A stretch of 64,000 nt of DNA. Source: Sipunculus nudus (taxonomy: Eukaryota > Annelida > Sipuncula > Golfingiida > Sipunculidae). The stretch lies in contig CM049310.1 in the NCBI GenBank assembly GCA_026874595.1, positions 33,729,558 through 33,793,557 of the forward strand. Reading direction: 5' to 3'. Numbering within the stretch: the stretch's first letter is position 1; each line of letters opens with the position of its first letter. A model generated the notes under the pieces. It saw nothing but the letters and a program-made list of their open reading frames with translations. It made no database searches and was not told the DNA's origin. This document shows, one piece after another, positions 25,179-36,360 of the stretch. The position numbers and the translations under genes are program-made.

Positions 25179-25774
25179 ATTAGATTAAGTGAAATTCCGA
25201 AAGGACGGTGAGTACTTGATACGAGCGGGCCGGGGGGGGGGGCATGGCCCCCTGCGGCCCCCCTTGGCTATACGCCCCTAATATGGTTTTAAAACATTAT
25301 TTATATTTGAAATACAAATGCGTACAGTATCAATTATATTTGTTAAGTATATTGATATTTCCTCAGGCATTTCAGCAATGCGTATGGCACATGATATACA
25401 CTCATGTATTACAAATGTTCAACATAATTTGAGATATCCAGAAGTTGTGGGGTTATTCTGAACCTCGGTAATCCGATATTGCTACACCCGTTCATTCTGT
25501 TTTCGGATATTCAGACACATAAACACACGCTGATGGGGGCAGTTGACTTAACATGCATGCCTAAGATAAGACTCTTGAAAAATGATAATTGAGTGTCATT
25601 ATTTGTGTTTTATGGCCAGTGCAAATAACATATCGTTTCTATTTAGTATTCTTTTGACTTAAGTGTAACTTTAGCGCAAACAAAATTCATGTCTGTTTCA
25701 ACTGGAGCGTTTTAACACTACAATTGTTTTTTTTTCATTATGTGCCTTGCTTATATATTACTTCAAAACTCGCG

Positions 25775-26985
25775 ATAACTGCTCACCTGATTTTTAGAGT
25801 TTAGAGCTAGTTATGTACACTTCTAGCTGGTCTTCTGGGTGATTTATATCAATGGATGTTCATAACAGAAGATCAAAATATTCGTTACTTAGTGGACGAG
25901 TACACGTGGACTTTTTAATGACTATATCTTAAGTATGCAGGGTTTTTTTATTTATCAATATTGACTATACATGTGTTCCTAAAGGGACCTGTTTGATAGA
26001 ATACAGCATATCAGGTAGATGTAATCTGAGAGTATAGATAAACTCTTGTTCGTTTGTGTAACATTACACAAAATGTGATCCCTTTCAGTTTCATTTGGAA
26101 AGACTTTCATGTATAATGTAACGACTAACCGACCTATTCAAATGGAGATTGGTACTGGTAACTGACTGTTTTTATACGGCCCACTGTATAAATGTCAGGA
26201 ATACTTTTTAAAAACAAGATTGTTTCATTTTAAATCTTTTCCTCGGGTACTTTCTTACTTGTTATAAGAGATATGAAGTCATTTTGAATGGAATTCGAAG
26301 ATCAATCTGGCTCTCCGCTTCATGCATTCTGCATTGAGCTTTAAAGGGATCTTGACATACGTCAACTCTATTTCATAACACCGTCGTATTTCCTCCGTAT
26401 ACGCAATCCGATTATACCTGAACGAGTGTTTTAAGCTTGCGGAAGTCGATCTAATTTAACATTTAAATGGCTTATTCGCTTCTTCTTTTGCTCAGGGTTA
26501 CCGGTATTGTATATCAAGTAAAATAGGAAACTAAAATGTTTGACTGTAACTCTAAAATGCATGCCAAGTGCTTCAATAATATACGTTTAAATCACTTCAA
26601 GTGTACGACTTTACTTTACGACTTTACTTTTCTTATTTCCCCCCTTTAATTTTTTAAAGTAAATACTTATAGAATTGTAAAGATTATACGCGTTCCGGTC
26701 TACATCAATTACTGTTAGTTTATATACTACAAAGAAATTCAACGACGTCTTTTAGTGAAATCCTGCTAAAACAATCGTGTTGTGTAGAAAGCCTAATCAT
26801 GTAATGGTCTAATAGAGCTGCTCTTTGTTCGATTCCCAGTCTTAATCTCGTGAACGTCAAAGATATCTTTCTACTTTAGGGGTTATACATTGCCTCCAAA
26901 CTAGCGGTGTATAAGAGCTGGTATTAAGACCGAACTGCCCTCCAAAGACGTTCTATAGAACAACGACGGTCATAAACGATCTATC
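25775..26985. other. Block A-specific 1.2-kb segment, unassigned
   Basis: Block B passes directly from ...TATATATTACTTCAG to TGTCTTGACTCGCAG (near 37960), while block A has about 1.2 kb between the same flanks. It is either an insertion in A or a deletion in B. A tRNA-like stretch at about 26805-26850 has a good B-box match (TTGTTCGATTCCCAG), so it may hold a SINE, but no ends or target duplication were identified. Confidence 0.4.
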
Positions 26986-28023
26986 AGACCCACACTCCAT
27001 CTCCATTAACCAATGAATGTCTTGACTTGCAGATTGAAAGGATCGTAATAAAAGACATTTGTTTCACATTTGGTCCATGGTACCTACCTGCCAAATGCCA
27101 CTCTACCTCATCAATTCGGCTTATACCATGTGGACATGGGGTAATTGTTCTTAACATTTTTGACATACTCTGTATATTATCATATAATATATATATTTTC
27201 CGTATGTTTTCTTATTTTAAGGTTTCGAAGATGCCTCACTAAATTTTCAGTAATGATTTGTTAAGAATTTCGATATATATCAGTAAATATTTATTCGAAA
27301 TGATAGACGCATACAAAACGAACTACATACAAATATCTTCCCATGAACTGTAAATATGATCTTTTTAAATGTAAGGCCTTGTATGTATCAATGTATGTAT
27401 GAAAGTATGCCTACCATTTATATCGCACCAATATCTGTTAAATCATTTGAACACATGAACGGATACAGCAGTCCCGGAGTCACATGACAAATTATTCAGT
27501 ATCCCGCTTGAAAGGCTCCCTCTCCAGCGATGCGGGTTTTTTCGAAGGGAGACAAGAAAGCAATCCCTGTGAATAAAGAAATTCTGGTGGCTCAAATGGC
27601 TTAAACATGCTGTCCATGGAACTCCTAGACGTTAACATAAAGACTTTTAAGCTGAAGTTGCTCTTTCATATTAGGTATAACTGGTTTAGACCTTGAGTAG
27701 AGGGTTAAAATTCTTGCCATCATCTTCTGAAATTTGCTTAGCAGTGACATCGGTATAGACCACAGAGGAGTGAGTTTACAGAGTTCATTCTAGCATTCAA
27801 AAATTCTGCAAATACACGCGCCAGACACATTCAACATGGCCTTGTTGCGTCCAGAAAATTTGACCAGGAACTCAATCTTCGAAGTATTCAGCTGGAGATA
27901 TTACAAGGTGACGTGGGTCATCGCGAAAGCGTTTCAAAGGTCAAATTTAGGTTAAGGTACTTAAGTTTTATTCATTATTTTTGTGATAGTATAGACAAGC
28001 GTCATTAAAGAAAAATTATTGTA

Positions 28024-29124
28024 TCCCCCAAAACGCCGCGTCCGTTACCGGAGAACTCCAATGAGACTACTGGACGGATTTTTCCGAAACTTACACCAAT
28101 TATCGGGTAACATGTGAATGTGAACTTGTGCCTAACCAATTTGCGTTGATCTCTGACCTTTCCAGTCTGCCCAGCGTCCATTTGTGCGTCTGTTTCCATA
28201 CATAAACCCGCATATCTCAGGAACCGTTTGACCGATCAGGTCATTTTTTTAACAAATGTAGCCCTTGGAAAGCTTTATAATAAACACAAAAATGGTGGCG
28301 CCACCTGCAACCATGTTTGCACAGTGTCCATCTGTTCATCTGCCTCGGGTTAAAATCACTCATATCTCTGCAGTGGGTTGCCTAATTCACCTGAAATTCG
28401 GCATGCGTATACATCCTCGATAGCTTTCTTGATTTTATGACAGGTGGCGCCACCTACATTCACGTTCACGCTTCAGACATCCAAGCTCATATCTCCGGAA
28501 CCGTTTGACCAATTGGGCCAAAATTTTGCATGTGTATGGATCATACATAGCTCTTTATCATACGCAAAACTGGTGGCGCCACCTGTAACCTTTTTTGCAT
28601 AGCGTCCGTCTGTTTGTCTGCCCTGGGCTAAAATCACTCATATCTCGGTAGTGGGTTGACATATCTGCCTAAAATTTTGCAGTTTTATACATCCTGGATA
28701 GCTTTCTTGATTTTATGACAGGTGGCGCCACCTACATTCTAGTTTACGCTGCAGACATCCAAGCTCATATCTCGGGAACCGTTTGACCGATTCCGCCAAA
28801 ATTTTGCATGTGTATAGAGCTCACATAGCTCTTTATTATACACAAAACTGGAGGGGCCACCTGCACAACCATTTTTGCACAGCGTCTGTCTGTTTGTCTG
28901 CCGTTGGCTAAAATCACTCATATCTCTGTATACAACTTGGACAGCTTTCTGGATTTGTGGTAGGTGGCGCAACCTACATACACATTTCGGCTGCAGACAT
29001 CCATGCTAATATGCAACACACTACACTCTATTTCCCCTTGCCACTCAATCCATGCCTCACTTCACCCGTTCCACTCTGATTTTGGCGGATACACGTAGTC
29101 GCTTGTCGACTACCCGTATTCTAG
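28024..29124 (+). mobile_element. Helitron-like non-autonomous element
   Basis: The element starts TCCCCCAAAACG after an A and ends in CTAG before a T, as expected for Helitron insertion between A and T. Seven bases before CTAG stands a perfect 7-bp stem hairpin: GTAGTCG, loop CTTGT, CGACTAC (29095-29113). Block B lacks the whole segment: the A flanks ending ATTATTGTA and beginning TTTTATTAAGTATTTTCC join to resemble the continuous B sequence near 39070-39100. No Rep/helicase frame is present. Most of the interior is a tandem repeat carrying GGTGGCGCCACC. The exact 5' end is the least certain part. Confidence 0.6.
28146..28980 (+). repeat. 277-bp tandem repeat with GGTGGCGCCACC palindrome
   Basis: GGAACCGTTTGACC recurs at 28220, 28497 and 28775, giving periods of 277 and 278 bp. 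Each unit has two related halves of about 139 bp, one with CTCATATCT(C)..GGAACCG and one with ATCACTCATATCTC..GTGGGTTG. The 12-bp perfect palindrome GGTGGCGCCACC marks half-unit borders at 28294, 28443, 28572 and 28721. The array fills most of the Helitron-like element. Confidence 0.85.
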
Positions 29125-29527
29125 TTTTATTAAGTATTTTCCTGATGCATTGAAACTTTAAACATTAAAGTTTATTTTTAGTCCAAGGAAAAGGCCATCT
29201 ATTCTTTGACACACCATTTCACAATGCATTTTCTGTCATGATGGATGTCATGTCAAGTTTCATGGTGGCAAGGCAGCATACAAAATGACAGGTGTTAGGT
29301 AGACAACGTTCTCTCAATTTATTGCAGCTGATAAAGTATTGATGAATTTATTGGCAGCCGCTGTAAAATTGATGAATTATGCTGAAAGCTATTTGTGACA
29401 AAGTTGTGATCAAGAGGGCAATGTGTACTGCAGGTAATGTTCACAAAACCGGTCAAGTTTCTGAAATAAATATATTCTGCTGATGAACTCCGACGTTTGA
29501 TGTAAACAGTATGATATATATATGCGC

Positions 29528-29576
<49 letters not shown>
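29528..29576. repeat. (TA)n microsatellite
   Basis: A pure TA tract. It lies where the block A/B homology fades, near the position at which block B carries the LTR-like element. Confidence 0.95.
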
Positions 29577-29580
<4 letters not shown>

Positions 29581-30623
29581 ACTCCTTCTGCCACTGCTTG
29601 GGGTGGGGTAGTGAAAAGTTCAAAACATAATTTTAGCCAGATTGATGAGTAATCTTATAACAGATAATACGATTCACAATAAGTGCATTTTCCATAATGA
29701 TAAACATATATGAAAGATAAAACAGTAAAAAAGCACTAGATACGTATGGAATGAATATACCTCTTGATTAGGTGTTCAGATATCCCGTTTCTGTCTCAGA
29801 AGGCACATCCTGATTACATCGTCACACATACATATAGATATTAATATAATCGATATATATACCATATATGACACACGGACTGAAAACCTTTTAGTTATAT
29901 ACCTTTTTCCCGAGCTCATTCAATATAGAAACATAAGGAACATGGCTCATAAACAGGGAAAGCTACACGTCTATCTCAACATCTGTTCGCGTGCTATTTT
30001 TTTCGAAGCCTGAAAGTAGTGCATCTCCCTTTATAGGAGGAACCTATGCGATAATGTCCGTTTCGCGAATATCCCTTGTTCAAAATCCCTGCGAACACAG
30101 AAGCAACGACAGTATATAAAAGTACCTAGTCTAATGAAATGTTTAATAAAAATTCAAGGTTGCTTAATATCGCCACTGGAACTACAAAGGATACAGTTAA
30201 CATTATTAGATAAATAAGATGAGCAACATTTGTGGGCAACATGTATTTAGCTTTATCCCTTAGAAAAATGCAATCAAAACATAAAAACTGCAGCAACTTG
30301 CAATGAAATAGTTAGTCTGAATGTAAGTAGGAACCGAACAGGCAAAGTTGGTGAAGTGCAACAAAAAACAAGAGGATCAAACCGCCAGGCATGCATGAAC
30401 CACATTGAGACCCCTTTGGATAAACAAGAACATAACTCTCAAAACAAAATTTGAATTTCTTATACCAATGTCAAACAGTATTTTTTGGTGCAGAAACCGG
30501 GAGACAAACCGATGGCATTCCGCCTGAGCTACGAATCTTAAAATCTTAAAATTATTTGAGACAGGTTCTGAACATTGGATGGCCAGTAAAGATATCACAC
30601 TTGAACAAGGCATTCCCACAAAT

Positions 30624-30918
30624 GCAGGTCTTTGCATTGTGGACGGTCCTTATTGTTGGGTACTCTGCCACATGTGTTCACTTATTTGTTCATATTCCAA
30701 GGTTTATTGGTGCATATGTTACCCAACAAGTGTTTGCATTCACTTTTCCAGCCCATATTAATATGTACAATCGGGCGTATATGCCAGCCATATTTGTGAT
30801 TATTCCTGAAATTCCTTCCTGGATCCGAGACATGAGCCGGACTTCTTTATCGATGCTTCTTTGGACTATTCTGGAAGAATCTTGGAAATATCATGGGACT
30901 CTGTTCACGATTGCATGA
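30624..30918 (+). CDS. Possible small secreted-protein frame in block A
   Basis: The frame begins MQVFALWTVLIVGYSATC, which resembles a cleavable signal peptide, and stays open for about 98 codons. The block B counterpart at 52798 begins MKVSAMLAVLMLGTP, also signal-like, but differs by a 1-bp indel. In the other frame block B keeps GYSATCVHLFVHIPRFIGAY, identical to block A over that stretch. Sharing across an old duplication is a weak hint of former coding, but the downstream parts diverge with indels and there are no convincing splice sites. It may equally be chance. No family is recognised. Confidence 0.15.
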
Positions 30919-31512
30919 GTTATGTTGTGAACAAAACCTATAAAAACAGAAATGATATGGCGATGGATAGTTCACACGTAAAGAAGAGTGTAAAACAATG
31001 AAGCACACTTGACTAGAATCCGCAAGGGAAAGAAACTCGAATAAGGCCAAAAACCAAAAACATTATAGTATGCTTGAGAAAAGTCAAATAACATTGTGAC
31101 AATGAAAGGGTATGGTTCAAAACTAATCCCGATGGAAGTCATCAGTGAAAACGTCATCTTCTGCTTGGAGCGGATTAAACGGACTAAACGAGTGATTTTT
31201 GATAGCTGGTAATAGTCTTTTTACGTAATCATTGAATCAGGAAGCCGTACAAGATAGTCAGAACCTAACAGAAAACAGAATGAAGACACAAAAGCTTGTT
31301 TTTAATTTAATTAAATGGACTTGTCATTCTCAATTTTCGGCATTAATCATTATTCTTATTTTATATGGTTTCTACTCATTGACATAAAAAATAGAATAAA
31401 ACCTTATATTTTGGTGCTGCAGAAATCCAGATTAATAACCTTACTTTTACATTTAAAACCGCACAAATAAGGATAAACTGCATGTGTCTGACTTTGTGCG
31501 AAATTTGAACTT

Positions 31513-31570
31513 CCACTACTACTATAAAATTAACACTACTGCTACAACAACAACTACTACTACTACTATT
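31513..31570. repeat. (ACT)n-type microsatellite
   Basis: Interrupted ACT/ACA triplets between the end of block A and the start of block B. Confidence 0.8.
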
Positions 31571-32164
31571 ACCAGTGCTACCATTAATAATAACAGTAAT
31601 ATACAGCATTCCTAAAGCGCCCTATTCATATACAAGAAAAATACCTACTAATACGATTGGCGAGCAATTCGAGATGGAAATTTTGGATTATCAAAAGACC
31701 TCTTCAAACAGGTCGCCGAAAATCGACGGAGTTCGCCGAGCATAAAAAGGTCTCGGGAGTGTAATCCGGTAATTTGTCAGAAATTTCAATGCTTGCATTG
31801 AAACATGGTCGAGATGTTTTGTCGCAAGAAAGTAGCAGCAAAGTTTAAGCGAACCTCACGGAAACTTCTAAAATTACTCCCCAACCTTCCGACAAAGCAT
31901 GGTGAAATGTCTTTAACAGAAAGACACTATTCAGCCATCGAGCTCCTAACAATAAAGAGTACGGACTACGCATACAAAGTATCACCAACCATTCGCAAGA
32001 TAATAACCTAAACTTCGAAGAATACTCACAATTCAAATGTATGTAAGGGACTGCTCCGTATTTTTCAACATATTCTCGCAAGTAGACTCAACCCATCGCC
32101 ATTTTTTTTAATTGCAGAGTATCGCAAAACACCAGTGGGACTGATGCATAAAGCACGTGTCAAG
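31571..32164. other. Spacer between duplication blocks
   Basis: No recognisable gene or repeat. A 68-codon plus frame at 31805-32011 has no family resemblance and no splice support. Confidence 0.4.
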
Positions 32165-32821
32165 CTCGCGGTGCGTTACTGTCAATGCTTCTGCCAAATT
32201 AATTTGTTTTGATATTTTGGCAAGTAGTGCGGTGGCTAAAGGAAAAATTGTTCAAATTGTGATAAAAGTACCAAATTTGGTATTGTAGTATTGTACACTG
32301 GCTTTCATTTAAGAAACAGATCCACGAAATATTCATGGATTTCAGAGGTGAATTCTGCAATCACTTTGGGGGTACCGATGAATAAATTAAATAATTGATA
32401 AAAAATGTCTAATCTAAAAGTGTTCGATAAAGGCCTTTATTTTGCAGCACATGAATACAGAAGTCTGCTGATGCTCAAACGTTACTTTCAAGTGAAGTTA
32501 ATTCAGTTTAACAAGCGACCAGATAAATGGAGCAGGATGTATTTATTTATCAAGTATTGTGCAGAACTAACGCGATTTAGCACGCCTTTTTAATTTTGTT
32601 AACATGTATATATCGCAAACATGTTTCATGTAAATTATAACAAACGTAGGCTAACCATTAACTGAATAATTAACTAAATAAAAGGTATGGTGACAGCATG
32701 AATTATTACATGGATATAACTATTACTATTTATGTTTGTCAATCAGCCTACTAAAGAGCAAGTTAATTATTCAGTAAAAATGTTTCGGAACTCTGCCTGT
32801 CTACTTTTCCTGTTCATATGA

Positions 32822-33435
32822 GGACTCTAGACCTATTGAATTACAGACCTGTCAAAATTCCAATATGGCCACCACAGCCCAATCGTCGATTTTCTTTCGC
32901 ACGTGATAAGTCAACAACAACAACATACTTCAGTTTTCCCAAATTCAAAGGGATGATTGGTACCTACGAGGGCTTCAGACCTATTGAATTACAGACTTGT
33001 CGGATTTCCAATATGGCCACCAGATCATAATGGGTGATTCTCTTTCGCACCGGATATCTCAATAAGAACATGCTTGATGTTTATCATTTTCTCAGGGATC
33101 ATTGGTGCCTACGCGGGCTCAATCCCTTTCTAATAATAGACCTGTTAGAATTCCAATTTGGCTCCCAGAGCAAATTGGGGAGATTCTTTTAAGCGTGATA
33201 TCTCAACAAGAACAAGCTTGATCTATCTAATTTACACAGAGATGATTGTTACCTATAAGGGCTCCATCTCTATCGAACTGCAGACCTGTCGGAATTCCAA
33301 TATGACCAACAGAGCACTCTCGTTGATTTTCTTTTGCAACAATATGCTTGATCTTTCTCAAATTCACAGGGACCATTGGTGCCTATGAGGGCTTCTGACC
33401 TATTGAAATACTTGCTCAAAATCAAATATGGCCAA
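32822..33435 (+). repeat. 145-bp tandem repeat, five degenerate units
   Basis: The motif (C)CTGTC..AATTCCAATATGGCC recurs with its start at 32848, 32996, 33141, 33285 and 33411, giving periods of 148, 145, 144 and 126 bp. Shared parts of each unit are CTATTGAATTACAGACCTG, GATTTTCTTT(C/T)GCA, TCAACAAGAACA(T/A)GCTTGAT and CATTGGTGCCTA(T/C)GAGGGC. The repeat ends about 180 bp before the LINE. Confidence 0.85.
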
Positions 33436-33600
33436 CAGACTACAATCCGTGATTTTCTATTGCACACATTATTTCAGACATATTTTCTTTAATATTATTT
33501 GAACCAGTAGGATTTATTCCCTCATGCATATGGATAAAAACCTGTTTCTGTTCGTCAAATGTTCCAACTTTAACTTAATTTTTCACCCATTTGTAAACTA

Positions 33601-36360
33601 GTCCAGTACTAGCAGAAATGCTAATGCAGAAAATAGCAACATGGAATGCACATGGACTTAAGAAAAAAATTAAATCAGTAGTTAGAGAATTGATAAATAA
33701 TCACAGTATTGTATGTATCACTGAGATATGGGCAACCAAGGATGATGAATTTTCTGATGGATTCCACGGGTACTACGGTTATGGAATAGTCGGGAAGAGT
33801 ACAGGGAGAGGAGGGGTCTTAGTTTACGTGCAACAGAATTTAAAGGGTATGATGGTACCTAAATTAATAAAGATAAAGATTTGGCCATAGTTTGCTGCTA
33901 TATTGCGCCAGCAGATTCAACATTCTATGTGGATGAAGATGAAATATTAGGTATTAACAGGCTGGAAAATTTATTGGTATTAATTTAATTCTCCTTAGTG
34001 ATTTTAATGCTAGAACTGTAAATATAACAGATATGGCAGATATACCAGGAAACTTAATTAAATGTTTAACTCCTATTGGTAGCAGTGTAGTTGATTATGC
34101 AATGGTCAGTAGTTGTCTACTTCATAAGGTAGATGGATCCTGTGCATTATCAGATGATCCGTCCGATCACTTTCCATTAAGCTGTTCACTTAATATTATC
34201 AGACCAAGGAAAGAGCTTTCAAATGAACACATATGCGAACTGACAAAATGGGTAAAATTTTATAAAAAATCAAAATATATATTTCAAAATCATTAGAACA
34301 AATAGAATGTGCGTTACTTTTCAACACATTTAATGATACCTTAGAAACATATCCGTAAAACGCAAGTGGGGCATTGGTAAGTATTTATCAAAATATGTCC
34401 TACAGAAATAAACAAAACTTCCGAGACATCATGAAACTGAAGCAACCAAAATGGTTGGACAAAGAATGTGAATTTTGAAAAAAATGAAAAATATATAGCT
34501 TTGAATAAGTATAGATGTACAATATCAGATGGCGACTTACTTAATTATTAACAAACAAAACAGAGGTTTAACAAATTATGTAAAGAAAAGAAGGCAATCA
34601 TCCAAGTCTCAGAGGTGCAAAAGGTGATAGGTGCAAAAGACACTGATTCCATGTGAAAAAAAACATGAGATTTTTAAATAAAAAGAAAATTGTTACAACA
34701 GTAGAACCGGTACGTTGGTACAAACATTTTAAGGAATTTTTAATTCATCAACACATGAAATTAATCAAGAGTTTACGAATCATACTCTGGAATATTTAAA
34801 AAAATTGTATTAGAAATTGAATATTATACAAAGCTTGATGGACACATAACACCATGTGAAGTACAGAAAGCCATAAATCAAATGAAAAGAGGAAAGGCCC
34901 CAGGGCCTGGCGGGGTAACGGTAGATATATTGAAAGATACATATAGTACTATATCGTCTCATATATTACAGTTATTTAAAAGTGTATTAGGTAATGGATT
35001 TTTCCTAAAATAATTATAGGGGTATTTCATTACTAAATACCGTGGATAAACTATTTACAAAAATATTGGCAAACAGAATTCAAAATTATATTGATCAAGC
35101 TGGATTATTATGTGAAGCACAAGCTGGCTATAGGAAAGGTTATAACAGCTGACCATACATTTTCTCTTATCTGGTGTGTGCAGACATATTTAACAAAAAA
35201 AGAAGGTTTTATTACACTTTTATTGATTTTTTAACTGCTTTTGATAGAGTACAACATGATTTATTGTGGTATGTTTCAGTTAAATCTGGGATAAAAGGGA
35301 AACCCTTATAGACACTTCAGTCAAATGAAATCATGTCTTCTTAGAGAGGAAGGATTAACAGACTATTTTGAATGTACTAACGGAACTGGACCAGGGTGCA
35401 TGGCTAGTCCCCTTCTGTTTCCTTTATTCATAGATGGATTTTATGAACAATTTAATGAACAGATCGTATGGTATAAATATTGATGAATATTTGCCAAACT
35501 TGATGACATTAATGTACGCTGATGATTTAGTATGCTTCAGCGATACAATAGGACGTCTCCAAGAACAAATAAACCAGTTGCAAGTTTTTTTTCTGTCAAT
35601 TATGGCTTAAAAGTCAATTTAGACTGAAAGAGCAGTGACTCTCATAAAAAACTTTTATAGGAAATATGGTTGTTTATCAGTGAGCCAGCTATTTATTTGA
35701 TTGTATGGTTACACCGGTATTAATATATGGTTCAGAACTGTGGGGCTATGAAAGATGTGAAATAATGGAAAAGGTACAATATAAATTTTTCAAGTACATT
35801 CTAACAATTAGCTCTTCAGCTCCGAACGCAGCATCATTGGAAGAGTTTGGAAGGCATCCAATGTATGTCGGTCAGTTATTAAGATGTGTAAAATACTGAA
35901 CAAAAGTAGTACATAATGGTAATAATAGATATCCAAAGCGTATATGTAACATGCTGTTTATTCTAGATATGAATGGAAAACAAACATGGGTTACTCATAT
36001 AATAAACAAAATATGCAGCGCAGGTTTTGGGTATGTGTGGATGAATCAGGAAGTAGGAGACATTAGAATATTTTTGGCTAAAATAAATGAAAGAATTATT
36101 GATGTGGCAGAACAAAACTGGTCTTGTGATGTAGAAGTAAATACTAAATTAAATTTATATGGTTCTTTTAATTTCATGCTCTTAATTAATGGAGAAATAT
36201 TTACTGTGTTTTACAAATACCATGCATAAACAAGCGCTAGCCAGATTGAGATGTTCATGTCATGATTTGACGAATGAAAAGGGAAGGTATACGCAAATGG
36301 ATAGAGTTTGTTTGTTTTCATGATTTGTTTGTAGAAATAAAACTTTAAAAACGCTGTTTA
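33601..36360 (+). pseudogene. LINE retrotransposon, copy 1 (EN + RT, decayed)
   Basis: Codes in broken frames for a non-LTR retrotransposon ORF2. An apurinic-type endonuclease starts at 33618 (KIATWNAHGLKKK, then CITEIWATKDDE and RGGVLVYVQ) and continues after a frameshift with LLSDFNART (near 33990), SVVDYAMVSS and DDPSDHFPLSCSL (near 34160). Reverse transcriptase follows: RGKAPGPGGVTVD (near 34890), NNYRGISLLNTVDKLFTK (near 35020), AGYRKGY, YIDF.TAFDRVQHDLLW (near 35220) and the catalytic LMYADDLVCFSD (near 35512). The C-terminal part has LIYGSELWGYER and, in another frame, RLRCSCHDLTNEKGRY. At least four frameshifts or stops make it inactive. Clade not resolved; it is of the EN-RT type without LTRs. 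Confidence 0.85.

Larger units (their letters stand above)
24163..25280 (+). mobile_element. Outer TIR element in block A, ATATG target duplication
   Basis: The left end is CAGGGGCGTAGCCAGG; the right end reads CTTGGCTATACGCCCCTA, its imperfect inverse. ATATG flanks both sides (24158-24162 and 25281-25285). Block B has uninterrupted sequence at the matching place (near 37476), so this is an insertion made after the duplication or lost cleanly from B. It is non-autonomous and holds a second TIR element. Confidence 0.65.
23770..31490 (+). repeat. Segmental duplication, block A
   Basis: Collinear with block B. Matching anchors: 23785-23850 with 32170-32222; 23851-24075 with 36937-37165; 25310-25630 with 37530-37790; 26985-27240 with 37955-38180; 27430-27960 with 38350-38950; 29150-29470 with 39110-39390; 30120-31490 with 52285-53695. 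Identity is clear but moderate, with many indels, so the duplication is old. Block A carries its own insertions at 24163-25280 and 28024-29124, and an extra 1.2 kb at about 25775-26985 that block B lacks. Any gene once in the unit has decayed or is not recognisable. Confidence 0.8.

Noticed and set aside
26805-26850. tRNA gene
   Set aside because: There is a good B-box-like TTGTTCGATTCCC, but no acceptor stem or full cloverleaf could be built; at best a SINE remnant.
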